A stretch of DNA of 64,000 bases from Lutraria lutraria (taxonomy: Eukaryota > Mollusca > Bivalvia > Venerida > Mactridae): the NCBI GenBank assembly GCA_964023205.1, contig OZ026833.1:35194366-35258365 (forward strand), read 5' to 3'. This document shows positions 12,855 to 25,400 of this stretch, piece after piece. Position 1 is the first letter of the stretch; each line of letters starts with the position of its first letter. A model generated the notes under the pieces. The model ran no database searches. It was not told the origin of the DNA and saw only the letters and a list, made by a program, of their open reading frames with translations. A program made the translations under genes and the position numbers.

Positions 12855-13290
12855 TTAGTAAAGCATGCAGTCGTGTTCTTGGTGATATCATCAGTACGAT
12901 ACACAACATGAAAGAGTTTGGTTTTAAGTCATAGAAAAATTATTCTCGGCGTGCGTGATTCCCGTCCTGGACTATTGCTCTGGTGTCTGGTGCTTTAAGA
13001 AGTACAAACACAATGTACACAAAACGTGCAACATAAGATATCTTGTAGGCGTTCATCGGTTTACCTAATTCTAGCCATGATGGGAGACACAGGGTAGATT
13101 CCTTGTGTGTACATGCTACTTTTGTTAAATAGACTAATTTTAATGGATTACAATTGTATTACCAAAAAAGTGTTTCTGTACGACTATGAAAAGTGTAAAC
13201 GCAACTGGTCACATGAAACTAAACAAATCATGTCAACACTTGACTTAACTGTAAACTATGATAAGAAATGTATTGTTAACATCCATCCAT
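12855..13290 (+). mobile_element. LINE reverse-transcriptase C-terminal fragment
   Basis: Interrupted plus-strand frames give, in order, a KEFGFKS block, VIPVLDYCSGVWCF (the common PxLDYxxxVW motif after the RT core), RYLVGVHRF, and then, within 13107-13394, LNRLILMDYNCITKKVFLYD followed by KRNWSHETKQIM. This is the standard order in LINE RT C-termini. Stops and shifts make it dead. Its last recognisable part ends about 90 bp before the first coding exon of the fusion gene. Confidence 0.75.
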
Positions 13291-13367
13291 CCATTCATCT
13301 AGACGTACCTAATGTACATAAAGTTCGGCACACAAGTAACTCACGAAACAAATGTATTTTATTACAG

Positions 13368-13380
13368 GAAACCATTGAAC
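13368..13380 (+). other. Predicted 5' UTR segment and splice acceptor before the start codon
   Basis: TTTATTACAG ends at 13367, a good acceptor with a pyrimidine/AT tract. 13 nt later comes the start codon in the context TTGAACATGG (purine at -3 would be stronger; G at +4 is favourable). An upstream non-coding exon is therefore likely, but it was not located. No promoter motif is assigned. Confidence 0.4.
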
Positions 13381-13483
13381 ATGGCGGCTGGTAGTAAGGG
13401 AATAATATTCAAAGTTACGGACACACAATCCGGCCGAAAATCTCTGTTTAAATTCGAGCAGTATTCAACTTTCAAGGAAATAT
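13381..13483 (+). CDS. Exon 1: start of CIDE-N-like domain
   Basis: ATG at 13381, 34 codons plus one base; donor GAAATAT|GTACGT. The product begins MAAGSKGIIFKVTDTQSGRK: a beta-strand IIFKV, then a basic turn SGRK and strand LFKFE, then a helix start STFKEIC, as in CIDE-N (for example the FKV...RR...SSLQEL layout of CIDE/DFF proteins). It ends in phase 1, the split codon (TGT, Cys) being completed in exon 2. A PB1 or other ubiquitin-like fold is possible instead. Confidence 0.65.
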
Positions 13484-16400
13484 GTACGTAGCCTTATAGT
13501 ATTGAACGGTTTATAATGCTTAACGATATTTGCAAATAATTACAAAAAAATAAATACACGTACATGTACAAACACTTTCAAATGAGTATAATTATGCAAA
13601 TATTTGTACAATAATTCTGAAAAAACTCATATCTGAAAAATCGTATATGTTTCTTATCTAGGTAAAGAAACATTTGAATATCCACCTGACTCGGATGTAG
13701 TTTTTGTATTAGAAGAGAGTGATGATGTGGAACTTCACAAGTCTGTATTCGAGTGTTTGGAAAACATGACTAAACTCAAGATGAAATCTAAACATGGTAA
13801 TGTTTCATTATAAATTAGATTTTCTCTGTTATTAAACTGTCCATTATGAAAACTATTGGAGTGTATTGGCCAACCGAAAAGCCGAATTAGTACGGCTAGT
13901 GTAGTAATAGTCCAATATTTCTTAAAGAATGAGCTCAGCGACGGTATGCTCAAATTAACATTCAAGGATATTGTCCATGAAGATACAACTTGCGAAACTG
14001 TTGAGTGTCGACGGCCAAAAGTTTGGTTTTTGTCGAGCCCGCCTGCGGTGAGCTCGACTTAGTCGCCACAATGGCGGTTGCGTGTCTGTACGTTAGTTAG
14101 TGAGTGAGTGAGTGAGTGTGTCCGTCCGGATCCTTATCCGGGCTGTATCTCCCTTATGCATTGACACTTTTTAAGATAACTTGGCATAATTGTTAAACAC
14201 CATGACACGGTGTTCAGTAACACCATGACACGGTGTGCAGTGCGCAAGATCCGGGTCTCTAGCTCAAAGGTCAAGGTCACACTTAGAGGTCAAACGTCAA
14301 AAATGAGCATTATACACCTTGTCCGGGCTGTATCTCCCTTATGCATTGAAACTTTTTAAGATAACTTGGCATAATTGTAAAACACCATGCGGCGGTGTGC
14401 AGTGCGTAAGAACAAGGTCTCTAACTCAAAGGTCAAGGTCACACTTAGAGGTCAAACATAAACAATAATCATTATACACCTTGTCAGGGCTGTGTTTCCC
14501 TTATGCATTGAATTATTTAAAAATGACTTGCCATAGTTCAATGCGACCATGTGTCTTGGGCAACATCCAGATTTTTATAGGTCAAAGGTCAAGATTGCAC
14601 ATTCGGTCAAATATTTTTTCCTTGTCTGGGCTGTTACTTCTGTTTGCATTCAAGGATTTTTAAATAGATTGGTATAAAAGTTTACTTAAATGAAATGATG
14701 TGTCATGAATATCACCCATACTTGTAGTTCAAAGGTCAAGATCACACGCTGGCTAAACAGGGGCTCGACATGTTGCCCTTGGGCTTCTAGTCTAACATGT
14801 TTCTAATATTTTCATTGATTATGTAGAATGGATAATTTTTTAAATCATTCACAACAAGATTTCTGAAGTGTGTGATTTTGGAATTTGTTAATATGATATC
14901 AAAATGCCATAATTTTTATTATCATAGAAAATGTTGAATTCTAGCTGATAGTATTACCTCCCTTTATGATGCAAAGTCAAATTTTATAGTCATTAAAATA
15001 TTGTAGAGGGTCCATTATCCTTTTAAAAGTCCTTTTATAAATGATCTTAGCTAAGTTAACTTCATTTTTCATCTTAATTGTCAACTTGTTTTAAGTTCAC
15101 TAAAAACGGATCTTAGATGTTTTAAGAAATTTACCAAACAACGGCAGAAACAAAAATAATTTCAGCAGAATTTCTAACTACACTTGTTAAAGAAGTTCGG
15201 TTACAGATGAAAATAGATCACATATTATACTTTACTGGATCACACCCTACTGGGCGCCCACGACAATGGTCCCCTAAAAGTTCTCGAACATAGATAGACA
15301 TCAAATATTATTCATTCATAAAATGAAATAGCATCCCAATTATTACACCCCTAGCCTGAAATCATGGAACCGTACCTTCTGTATATATGTTAATAGGACT
15401 CATGGTTGGTATTATAATGCTGTGATTATCAGTAGCATGATAGGACATGCGCAGTTTTAACACATATATTGCATGGTTAGGCTTATATAAAATGACATTA
15501 TGCTGAATTGATAATTGATAAAACACATATAAAAAAATGATTCTTTATTCAAACACACGAGTGGGCGCAAACGTGATAGAAAACATTTCTGTTCTATTTT
15601 TGTAGAAATGAAAAACCTCGAAATAGCAACGACATCTACAAAATCTTACTTTTTACGTGCGTTCTTAAGTTTCACACATCTTATGATAATTCTTTTTCAT
15701 AACTTAGCAAATCTGACTGAATATAAGAAAATAATTAAGATGCTTCATGAACACGAATCCTGAAATTTGCTAGATTCTTTCGTTTTGTGCCCAGACTACC
15801 TTAGAACATTAATTACAGTGCAACCTCTATGAACGGTAACCTCCGAACATCATCCAATCCTTATAACAGCCATATTTGTCCATCCCGTTGATGGCTACTG
15901 TAGGGAGGTTGCACTGTTGAAGGTCTTTGATAATTCATGACTGTGACGGGAATCATTATCATTTGTTTATTGACCGTTATTGTTAATTATAGGATGTACC
16001 TAGTATGTAGTTAGCAAATAGTAATATAACTTACAAATAGAAATAAATTAGGCATAAGTATGCACATGGACTTGGGCGTTATTATAATAATTTGGTTTGA
16101 GGAAAAACATAAACCTTTATGGTCACGAATTATTCACGATACCAATCTGATCATTGGATCGGGAAAGTCGTCTCATTGTTGCTGGTGGCAGAGGTTGGAT
16201 GTTAAATTGTGAATTTATAGTTTGTTCAAAAAAGTTTTTTTTTGTTGTTTAACTATTTAATATTATACTAGTAGCTATTGCAATGCCTTTTTATCATAAC
16301 TATTCTAGTAACACTTGCGGATTGTTTTGTTAATCTATTGCTTCATATGAAAAACTACACAGATTATATTAAGTAATACTATTTTGCGGTGAACGAATTT

Positions 16401-19400
16401 ATCAAAATGTTGGGCAAATATGTTAGTGGCAGTCGCTCTATGACACAATCTAATGTTCACGAAGTGCATATAGTGCTGTATAGTATTGTATTTTTTTGCG
16501 CGTAGGAAAAGCGAAATTACTATCGTTTTTTTAAAATTTATTTTGGAATGTCTACAACTAAAGTAATTTGACTCGATTAATGATATCAAGATTTGTAAAT
16601 TATAGCAAATAAAACACACCTGATTATTTTTTTTTTGAAGGACTCACCAGCACTCATACTAGTGGCCAGAAGTCAGAAGATGATGATAAAGAACCCAAAC
16701 AGACAGGTAGAATTATATGAATGCTACAAATATTAAATACTACAACAGTGTCTAATGGTTCTAACATCATTATTTTTTTTGCATTTGTGCATGTAACATT
16801 AAAGTTGACGACAGGTCAAATAACACAACTATCTGTTTGTGTTGCAGATATTTATGTCCTAAATATTTAATGAGGGCTTATATAAGAATTACCCTTGTTC
16901 AAAAGGTGGTCATTTTTCGGAGGTGGCCATTTTTTTAGTGTTAGTTGCAAATTGTCCGTCTTATCAACTAAAACCTTCTGGGAGGGTGTTTATTGCTCAT
17001 ATCATACTGTAATGACACCACGTGAATATCAAACCAGTACTGCATTGGTTAAATAAATTACAGAATTGTTGTTTTAACCATACATAAGACCCAGTTAACT
17101 GAATCAAAATAAAAAATGGCGTACGCTATTTTATGATAAATTCCGTTATCTTTAAAGATCCAAAACAGACTTCTGATCAAGACAAAGAGCAAGTCGTTAA
17201 AACTGTCAACGCAAATACAGGTATTATGCTTTATTTTTGATACCGAATGTTATGCGATTACTGATAGTGGGTTAGAGGTCTCGAAGAGAGTATATTTCCT
17301 AGACGAAAAATTGTTATAGCACGAATTAAAATACAGCTCAAATTTTCTATTTTCTCCTCGACGTTGTATCAATTACGCGAACGATGTTATTTAAATGTTA
17401 TCCAAGGCATGATTTACAAAACTATAAATATAGGTTTTGACTTGATTGCTCGATCCAGTTTGCAGTCAATCATGCAATATTACATCGAGAGCAACTACTT
17501 TCATTTGCAATTTTATTCGCCGAAAAATATTAATTGCCCTAAAATCAAAACCAAAAAAAAAAAAGATATATACTTACCCATTCCAAACTGAATGTATGTG
17601 ATTCTTGTAAACTCCACTTAGCTGTACGCAATGATAGTTGTAAAGTATAACATCCGATGCAGCTAAAGAAAATGATAAAATCATGCATAGCTTTTGAATG
17701 GTGTTGTGTTGTTTTTAAAACATAATAATATTCATATGATTACAATGTGATTATGATTAATCTTAGAAGTATAATGTTTTATTAAGAAATGTTGCTCAAC
17801 ATATGCATGTACATTTAAAAATGCATGACCGATACATAACATTCATTAACTATATTTTGTATTTCTTTTTTAGAAACATCTAGTTGGTCAGATCCGGAAA
17901 ACATGTCAGGTAAAATTATTCACTACAAAATATGAACTTTACGTATTCCTAATCTGTGCTGCATTGTACGTTTTTTATATAAAAAGGCGAAACAATAGTA
18001 TTTCTTCTAATAATCGTAACACTTTGAATAAAGATGTGCATTATGTGGAAAATAGTGACTTTTAAACAATTAATACATCCGACTCAAAGAAGATTTATCT
18101 GACTTGGTTTATGTTTGATGCTGTTTTAAATGCTATGTAAGCAGCACTGGGGAGAAAAACATCATTCCGTTGCACATAATCAGGTGTAGTATATCAGCAG
18201 AAAGAATTCGGAGTATAAAAAATATCTATATACAACAAAATAAATCATATCCTACAGAAGACCCAGTTCGTAGCTCAACTCGTACAATATTAAAGGCGAC
18301 ACATTGGTAAGAAAACCACATTCCATCTCACTGCCTTGTCTTTTAATCTTCAAAAAGTGGATTCGAATCATTTTTATCGGTGCAGTATTACGTAATAAAC
18401 AGCGAGGTCCTGATTACTAAATTTCTTTAAAGTCAAGTATCTAACGAACGGTGAACGTTATCAAAAATTTGAGTCACGATTCCCTGCATTATACATTTAT
18501 AGTTTTTTTAAGGCTATTTGAAGTAATTCCTACATACAGAGTAGTTATCGTTGTCCATTTTTTTAAATTACGTGCGAAATAGGCTTATAGAAGACCAACC
18601 AAACATAACATTTGCTTCAAATCACCCGCAGTGGACTTTTAACAATGGGTTTCTTTAAGTATATACTTTTGGTTGAAGTTCTAAATCTATAAATGTAAAA
18701 ATTTGATATGCGTTACATTAACATTATGTTTATGTAGGCAATTACGATACTTTGAATGATCATTCCGAATGGACTAATACCTTACAAATCATAATTGTTC
18801 ATTATCTAGTTAAAGAACAATTTGAATATCCACTTGAATGCAACTATTATTGGTTAAAGACATTGAACCAGGAATGCGAGGTATGTGACTAAGACCCAGC
18901 AGTCCTGTATATTCCACAGTAGGGAGTCCAATAAAACTGACAGGGTCATTGATAGACTAGCTTCTAATTACATAATAAGTCACTATATGGCTAATATATA
19001 GCTATTGTATAGATACTTAAATTGATTCAATGTTTAATTAATGATATAATTTTTTTAAGTATGTTTATATTAAATGCAAAATATTATAATAATTTTAAGA
19101 CAGCTCATTTAATATGATTAAATAAATGTATTACTCAAATAAATGCTCAATGCTTCAAACACATTAGCAAATATATGTACCTCACACACAGTTAGGTCTG
19201 GATGATTTTAATAAATTAAACGTCCATTTTGTGAATTTTTATACAAACGTATCCTAACACCTTTTATACCTGTTAAATATTTCTAACCAATATATTTTCT
19301 CTAGCAGTACCTGTATAAACATAGTTTCATTGCAAGTTATTTTAAAGATAAAAATAGTTATCTTTGTAAAAAATAAGTTCATGTATAAATAGAATGGTTT

Positions 19401-22400
19401 GATTAAGAAATAGAAGAAGCATTCAGTTGCATTTTCATGTATTAACTGTTCTTACATAATCTGGTAATTAAAGGACAACATTCATTAATTACATAAAAAC
19501 CTTATAAAAATAACAGGAAGTTATCCATAAACTAATTATCACTAAAAATCAATACCAGGTCCCATGAAAGAAATGACCATTCTTGAAAATTAACGACTCT
19601 TTGTTATTATATTGGTCATTATGCTGAATGCAATAGGATAGTAAAAATTATATAAATATAATAAAAAATTGCGATTATTTCGCCAGGGAAATGAATAGCG
19701 GTGTTCAGTAAATGCACCCGGAATAAAAATGTACAATACGAACTTTATTCAATTCCACTATATAGAAACGAACGAATATGTATCCACAACTACTTGGATC
19801 AAAGTGCTAGCTGCATTATACATCATAGCTTGGATCAATCACAATTAGAGACTAGATTATTATGAAAACGTTTTCAATTTAAAGCATTTAGTGAAATCGA
19901 TCCGTGCAGTGTTTATTGAACATTTAATTGTACCTATTCAAGACGGAAATTGAATTCGGACACGGAAAATGCCCTCGACTGATCAGGGTGCCAACTCTCG
20001 ACTGAGTGAAAAATCACTCGACTTTGTCGACGATCGAGTATGTTACATCGAAAACTGCTCTAATTGGAGTCATTTCCCTTTGATAGCTCTTTTAAATTAC
20101 AAATAAAATTATCGTTAGGGTCGGCGCCTTTCGGCTAGGTGTGGTCGGGTTACGCGAAACACACAATATTGGTAGGGGCTAATTAAAACCATTGCTTGCA
20201 TGAAAAAGTTTGAGATAAACGTATAAATTGATAGCATGAAACTTTCTAAAAATGTTCGAAGTAGTTTATAGTCTCGTATTTTATATTTGATCTGTTTCAA
20301 ATGTTCGAAAAAAATATTTTGATGTGATACGGGTTTCGGTGGGAATTTTAGGAGAGTTACACATTCCTGGTAATCTATCTAGTGACACAGGGCAAAATCT
20401 TTCCCTTATATATAGTTTTCATTCATATAGTTTGTTCGGAGCCGTGTTTATTCTAATATATAGTCAAAATATTGAGATGTTTTGGCATATCTTATTCTAA
20501 TGTGATTGTGACTTTTATGTATGTCAAATATTCGAAGCATAAATCTGCGCTCTAGCTCCATCAATGAAAAGAAGACAATATTTCCATTTGTATTTGCTTA
20601 TAGTATTAAACTTGTTGCGATGACATTGTTGTTTCATGAATTGCATATTGGATTTCATCGCATGAGCACCACGACGTCTTAATAAGAGCACCTGTTAAAT
20701 GTTGTTCACGTGAGGTCGATGTTTCCTTATTTATTTGACGTCGAAACCCAGCGTTGGCCTAGTAATAGCACACCTTATTGATATCTGTATTGATGAATAT
20801 GGTTTATCAAAATGTAGTTTGATATAAAAATCAGTATCATCATTTTGTTCTAAAAATCGTTTAGTTCGGATTAACGCAATTCATACATTAAAAGAGTGTG
20901 AATAAACATTTTTAATTTTTGCCTTGACAGTACTAGAATTGAGTAAATCTGTCATACTAAGGCAGTATTTGATATGTGACAAAATGATAAATATAGAAAC
21001 AAGATAAATTGTTATCGTTAATCGCTAATTGATAACAAGTTCTAGTTTCTTCTGCTGTATTCCACTGCTCTGGCGGAATAAAGCAATAGCAAAATTTGCT
21101 AGATTCTTTCGTTTTGTGCTCAGACTACCTTAGAACATTAATTACAGTGCAACCTCTATGAACGGTCACCTCCGAACATCATCCACCTCCTTATAACAGC
21201 CATATTTGTCCATCCCGTTGATGGCTACTGTAGGGAGGTTGCACTGTTGAAGGTGTTTGATAATTCATGACTGTGACGGGAATCATTATCATTTGTTTAT
21301 TGACCGTTATTGTTTATTATAGGATGTACCTAGTATGTAGTTAGCAAATAGTAATATAACGTACAAATAGAAATAAATTAGGTATAAGTATGCACATGGA
21401 CTTGGGCGTTACTATAATTATTTAGTTTGAGGAAAAACATAAACCTTTATGGTCACGAATTATTCACTCTACCAATCTGATCATTGGATCGGGAAAGTCG
21501 TCTCATTGCTGCTGGTGGCAGAGGTTGGATGTTAAATTGTGAATTTATAGTTTATTCAAAAAAGTTTTTTTTGTTGTTTAACTATTTACTATTATACTAG
21601 TAGCAATTTCAATGCCTTTTTATCATAACTATTCTAGTAACACTTGCGGATTGTTTTGTTAATCTATTGCTTCATATGAAAAACTACACAGATTATATTA
21701 AGTAATACTATTTTGCGGTGAACGAATTTATCAAAATGTTGGGCAAATATGTTAGTGGCAGTCGCACTATGACACAACCTAATGTTCATGAAGTGCATAT
21801 AGTGCTGTATAGTATTGTATTTTTTTGCGCGTAGGTAAAGCGAAATTACTATCGTTTTTTAAAATTTATTTTGGAATGCCTACAACTAAAGTAATGTGAC
21901 TCGATTAATGATATCAAGATTTGTAAATTATAGCAAATAAAACACACCTGATTATTTTTTTTGAAGGACTCACCAGCACTCAAACTAGTGGCCAGAAGTC
22001 AGAAGATGATGATAAAGAACCCAAACAGACAGGTAAAATTATATGAATGCTACAAATATTAAATACTAAAACTAAAGTAATGTGACTCGATTAATGATAT
22101 CAAGATTTGTAAATTATAGCAAATAAAACACACCTGATTATTTTTTTTGAAGGACTCACCAGCACTCATACTAGTGGCCAGATGTCAGAAGATGATGATA
22201 AAGAACCCAAACAGACAGGTAGAATTATATGAATGCTACAAATATTAAATACTAAAACAGTGTCTAATGGTTCTAACATCATTATTTTTTTTGCATTTGT
22301 GCATGTAACATTAAAGTTGACGACAGGCCAAATAACACAACTATCTGTTTGTGTTGCAGGTATTTATGTTCTAAATAATTAATGAGGGTTTATATAAGAA

Positions 22401-25400
22401 TTACCCTTGTTCAAAAGGTGGTCATTTTTCGGAGGTGGCCATTTTTTTAGTGTTAGTTGCAAATTGTCCGTCTTATCAACTAAAACCTTCTGGGAGGGTG
22501 TTTATTGCTCATATCATACTGTAATGACACCACGTGAATATCAAACCAGTACTGCATTGGTTAAATAAATTACAGAATTGTTGTTTTAACCATACATAAG
22601 ACCCAGTTAACTGAATCAAAATAAAAAATGGCGTACGCTATTTTATGATAAATTCCGTTATCTTTAAAGATCCAAAACAGACTTCTGATCAAGACAAAGA
22701 GCAAGTCGTTAAAACTGTCAACGAAAATACAGGTATTATGCTTTATTTTTGATACCGAATGTTACGCGATTACTGATATTGGTTAGAGGTCTCGAAGAGA
22801 GTATATTTCCTAGACGAAAAATTGTTATAGCACGAATTAAAATACAGCTCAAATTTTCTATTTTCTCCTCGACGTTGTATCAATTACGCGAACGATGTTA
22901 TTTAAATGTTATCCAAGGCATGATTTACAAAACTATAAATATAGGTTTTGACTTGATTGCTCGATCCAGTTTGCAGTCAATCATGCAATATTACATCGAG
23001 AGCAACTACTTTCATTTGCAATTTTATTCGCCGAAAAATATTAATTGCCCTAAAATCAAAACCAAAAAAAAAAAGATATATACTTACCCATTCCAAACTG
23101 AATGTATGTGATTCTTGTAAACTCCACTTAGCTGTACGCAATGATAGTTGTAAAGTATAACATCCGATGCAGCTAAAGAAAATGATAAAATCATGCATAG
23201 CTTTTGAATGGTGTTGTGTTGTTTTTAAAACATAACAATATTCATATGATTACAATGTGATTATGATTAATCTTAGAAGTATAATGTTTTATTAAGAAAT
23301 GTTGCTCAACATATGCATGTACATTTAAAAATGCATGACCGATACATAACATTCATTAACTATAGTTTGTATTTCTATTTTAGAAACGTCTAGTTGGTCA
23401 GATCCGGAAAACATCTCAGGTAAAATTATTCACAACAAAATATGAACTTTACGTATTCCTAATCTGTGCTGCATTGTACGTTTTTTATATAAAAAGGCGA
23501 AATAATAGTATTTCTTCTAATAATCGTAACACTTTGAATAAAGATGTGCATTATGTGGAAAATAGTGACTTTTAAACAATTAATACATCCGACTCAAAGA
23601 AGATTTATCTGACTTGTTTTATGTTTGATGCTGTATTAAATGCTATGTAAGCAGCACTGGGGAGAAAAACATCATTCCGTTGCATATAATCAGGTGTAGT
23701 AAATCAGCAGAAAGAATGCGGAGTATAAAAAATATCTATATACAACAAAATAAATCATATCCTACAGAAGACCCAGTTCGTAGCTCAACTCGTACAATAT
23801 TAAAGGCGACACATTGGTAAGAAAACCACATTCCATCTCACTGCCTTGTCTTTTAATCTTCAAAAAGTGGACTCGAATCATTTTTATCGGTGCAGTATTA
23901 CGTAATAAACAGCGGGGTCCTGATTACGAAATTTCTTTAAAGTCAAGTATCTAACGAACGGTGAACGTTATCAAACATTTGAGTCACGATTCCCTGCATT
24001 ATACATTTATAGTTATTTTAAGGCTATTTGAAGTAATTCCTATATACAGAGTAGTTATCGTTGTCCATTTTTTTAAATTACGTGCGATATAGGCTTATAG
24101 AAGACCAACCAAATATAACATTTGCTTCAAATCACCCGCAATGGACTTTTAACAATGGGTTTCGTTAAGTATATACTTTTGGTTGAAGTTCTAAATCTAT
24201 AAATGTAAAAACTTGATATGCGTTACATTAACATTATGTTTATGTAGGCAATTACGATACTTTGAATGATCATTCCGAATGGACTAATACCTTACAAATC
24301 ATAATTGTTCATTATCTAGTTAAAGAACAATTTGAATATCCACTTGAATGCAACTATTATTGGTTAAAGACATTGAACCAGGAATGCGAGGTATGTGACT
24401 AAGACCCAGTAGTCCTGTATATTCCACAGTAGGGAGTCCAATAAAACTGACAGGGTCATTGATAGACTAGCTTCTAATTACATAATAAGTCACTATATGG
24501 CTAATATATAGCTACTGTATAGATACTTAAATTGATTCAATGTTTAATTAATGATATAATTTTTTTAAGTATGTTTATATTAAATGCAAAATATTATAAT
24601 AATTTTAAGACAGCTCATTTAATATGATTAAATAAATGTATTACTCAAATAAATGCTCAATGCTTCAAACACATTAGCAAATATATGTACCTCACACACA
24701 GTTAGGTCTGGATGATTTTAATAAATTAAACGTCCATTTTGTGAATTTTATACAAACGTATCCTAACACCTTTTATACCTGTTAAATATTTCTAACCAAT
24801 ATATTTTCTCTAGCAGTACCTGTTATCAATTATCAATTCTGCCACATAGGCTATTTTGTTTGGACACATTTTAAAGTAGTGTTTTCATTGGTTTTAGAAC
24901 CACACACATGTATTCTATCATATGCAAAAAGTTGCATCTCTAGATGTGATGGGAAAGTTTCAAATTCAAGACGGCCGCCAAATTGATAATAACTGATGAT
25001 GCATATAAATATATAAATGTTATCATTATTTAAGGATTTAAACCATAATGAACACTCTAAATTAAGAATAATTTTGTTTGCTTTTGACTTTTTCCTGATA
25101 AAATGTATTAACAGCCAGTGGTTCAGTGGTAAGATTCTCGCTAAGGAAGTGAGGTGCCCTGGGTTCTAACTACGGTCGGAGCATTCAAATTGGTTTAGAT
25201 TTCTTTCTTGATATTAACATTTTTCCACATGTACCAGATTCAAACTGTTATAGCATGTGAAAGTGTTTAATATTGTTATATTATCACAACTTGTTTATAA
25301 ATCTTTGAAGATGTTTTATGATTTAAGTATTTTATGGTGCCCCACACAGGGGCGCTGGTTATAGTTCTTTGAACAAATGTGAAATTTGCTTCTTTGAAAA

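Larger units (their letters stand above)
15763..19314. repeat. Duplicated segment, copy 1 (module 1)
   Basis: From AAATTTGCTAGATTCTTTCG to GCAGTACCTGT the sequence matches 21092-24823 almost base for base, with scattered substitutions and single-base indels. It contains exons A1, B1 and C1, a small inverted-repeat element, an R1 copy and a relic exon. The high identity of the introns indicates a recent event. The 1.78 kb between the copies (19315-21091) is not duplicated. Confidence 0.95.
21885..22256. repeat. 186 bp tandem duplication containing exon A
   Basis: Unit 1 (21885-22070) and unit 2 (22071-about 22256) both start ACTAAAGTAATGTGACTCGA and include the acceptor, the 66 nt exon and the donor. 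The units differ by a few bases only. Copy 1 has a single unit, so the event came after (or was lost since) the large duplication. Confidence 0.9.
21092..24823. repeat. Duplicated segment, copy 2 (module 2)
   Basis: Near-identical to 15763-19314 but about 180 bp longer because of the internal 186 bp tandem duplication at 21885-22256. It contains exons A2, A3, B2 and C2, R1 and the second relic exon. All splice sites of the exons are intact in both copies. Confidence 0.95.

Noticed and set aside
22749..23111. 120-codon plus-strand ORF between exons B2 and C2 (and a shorter twin at 17364-17591)
   Set aside because: It lies in an intron, is conserved between copies only because the whole segment is recently duplicated, and has indels in the A-run changing its frame; no domain pattern.
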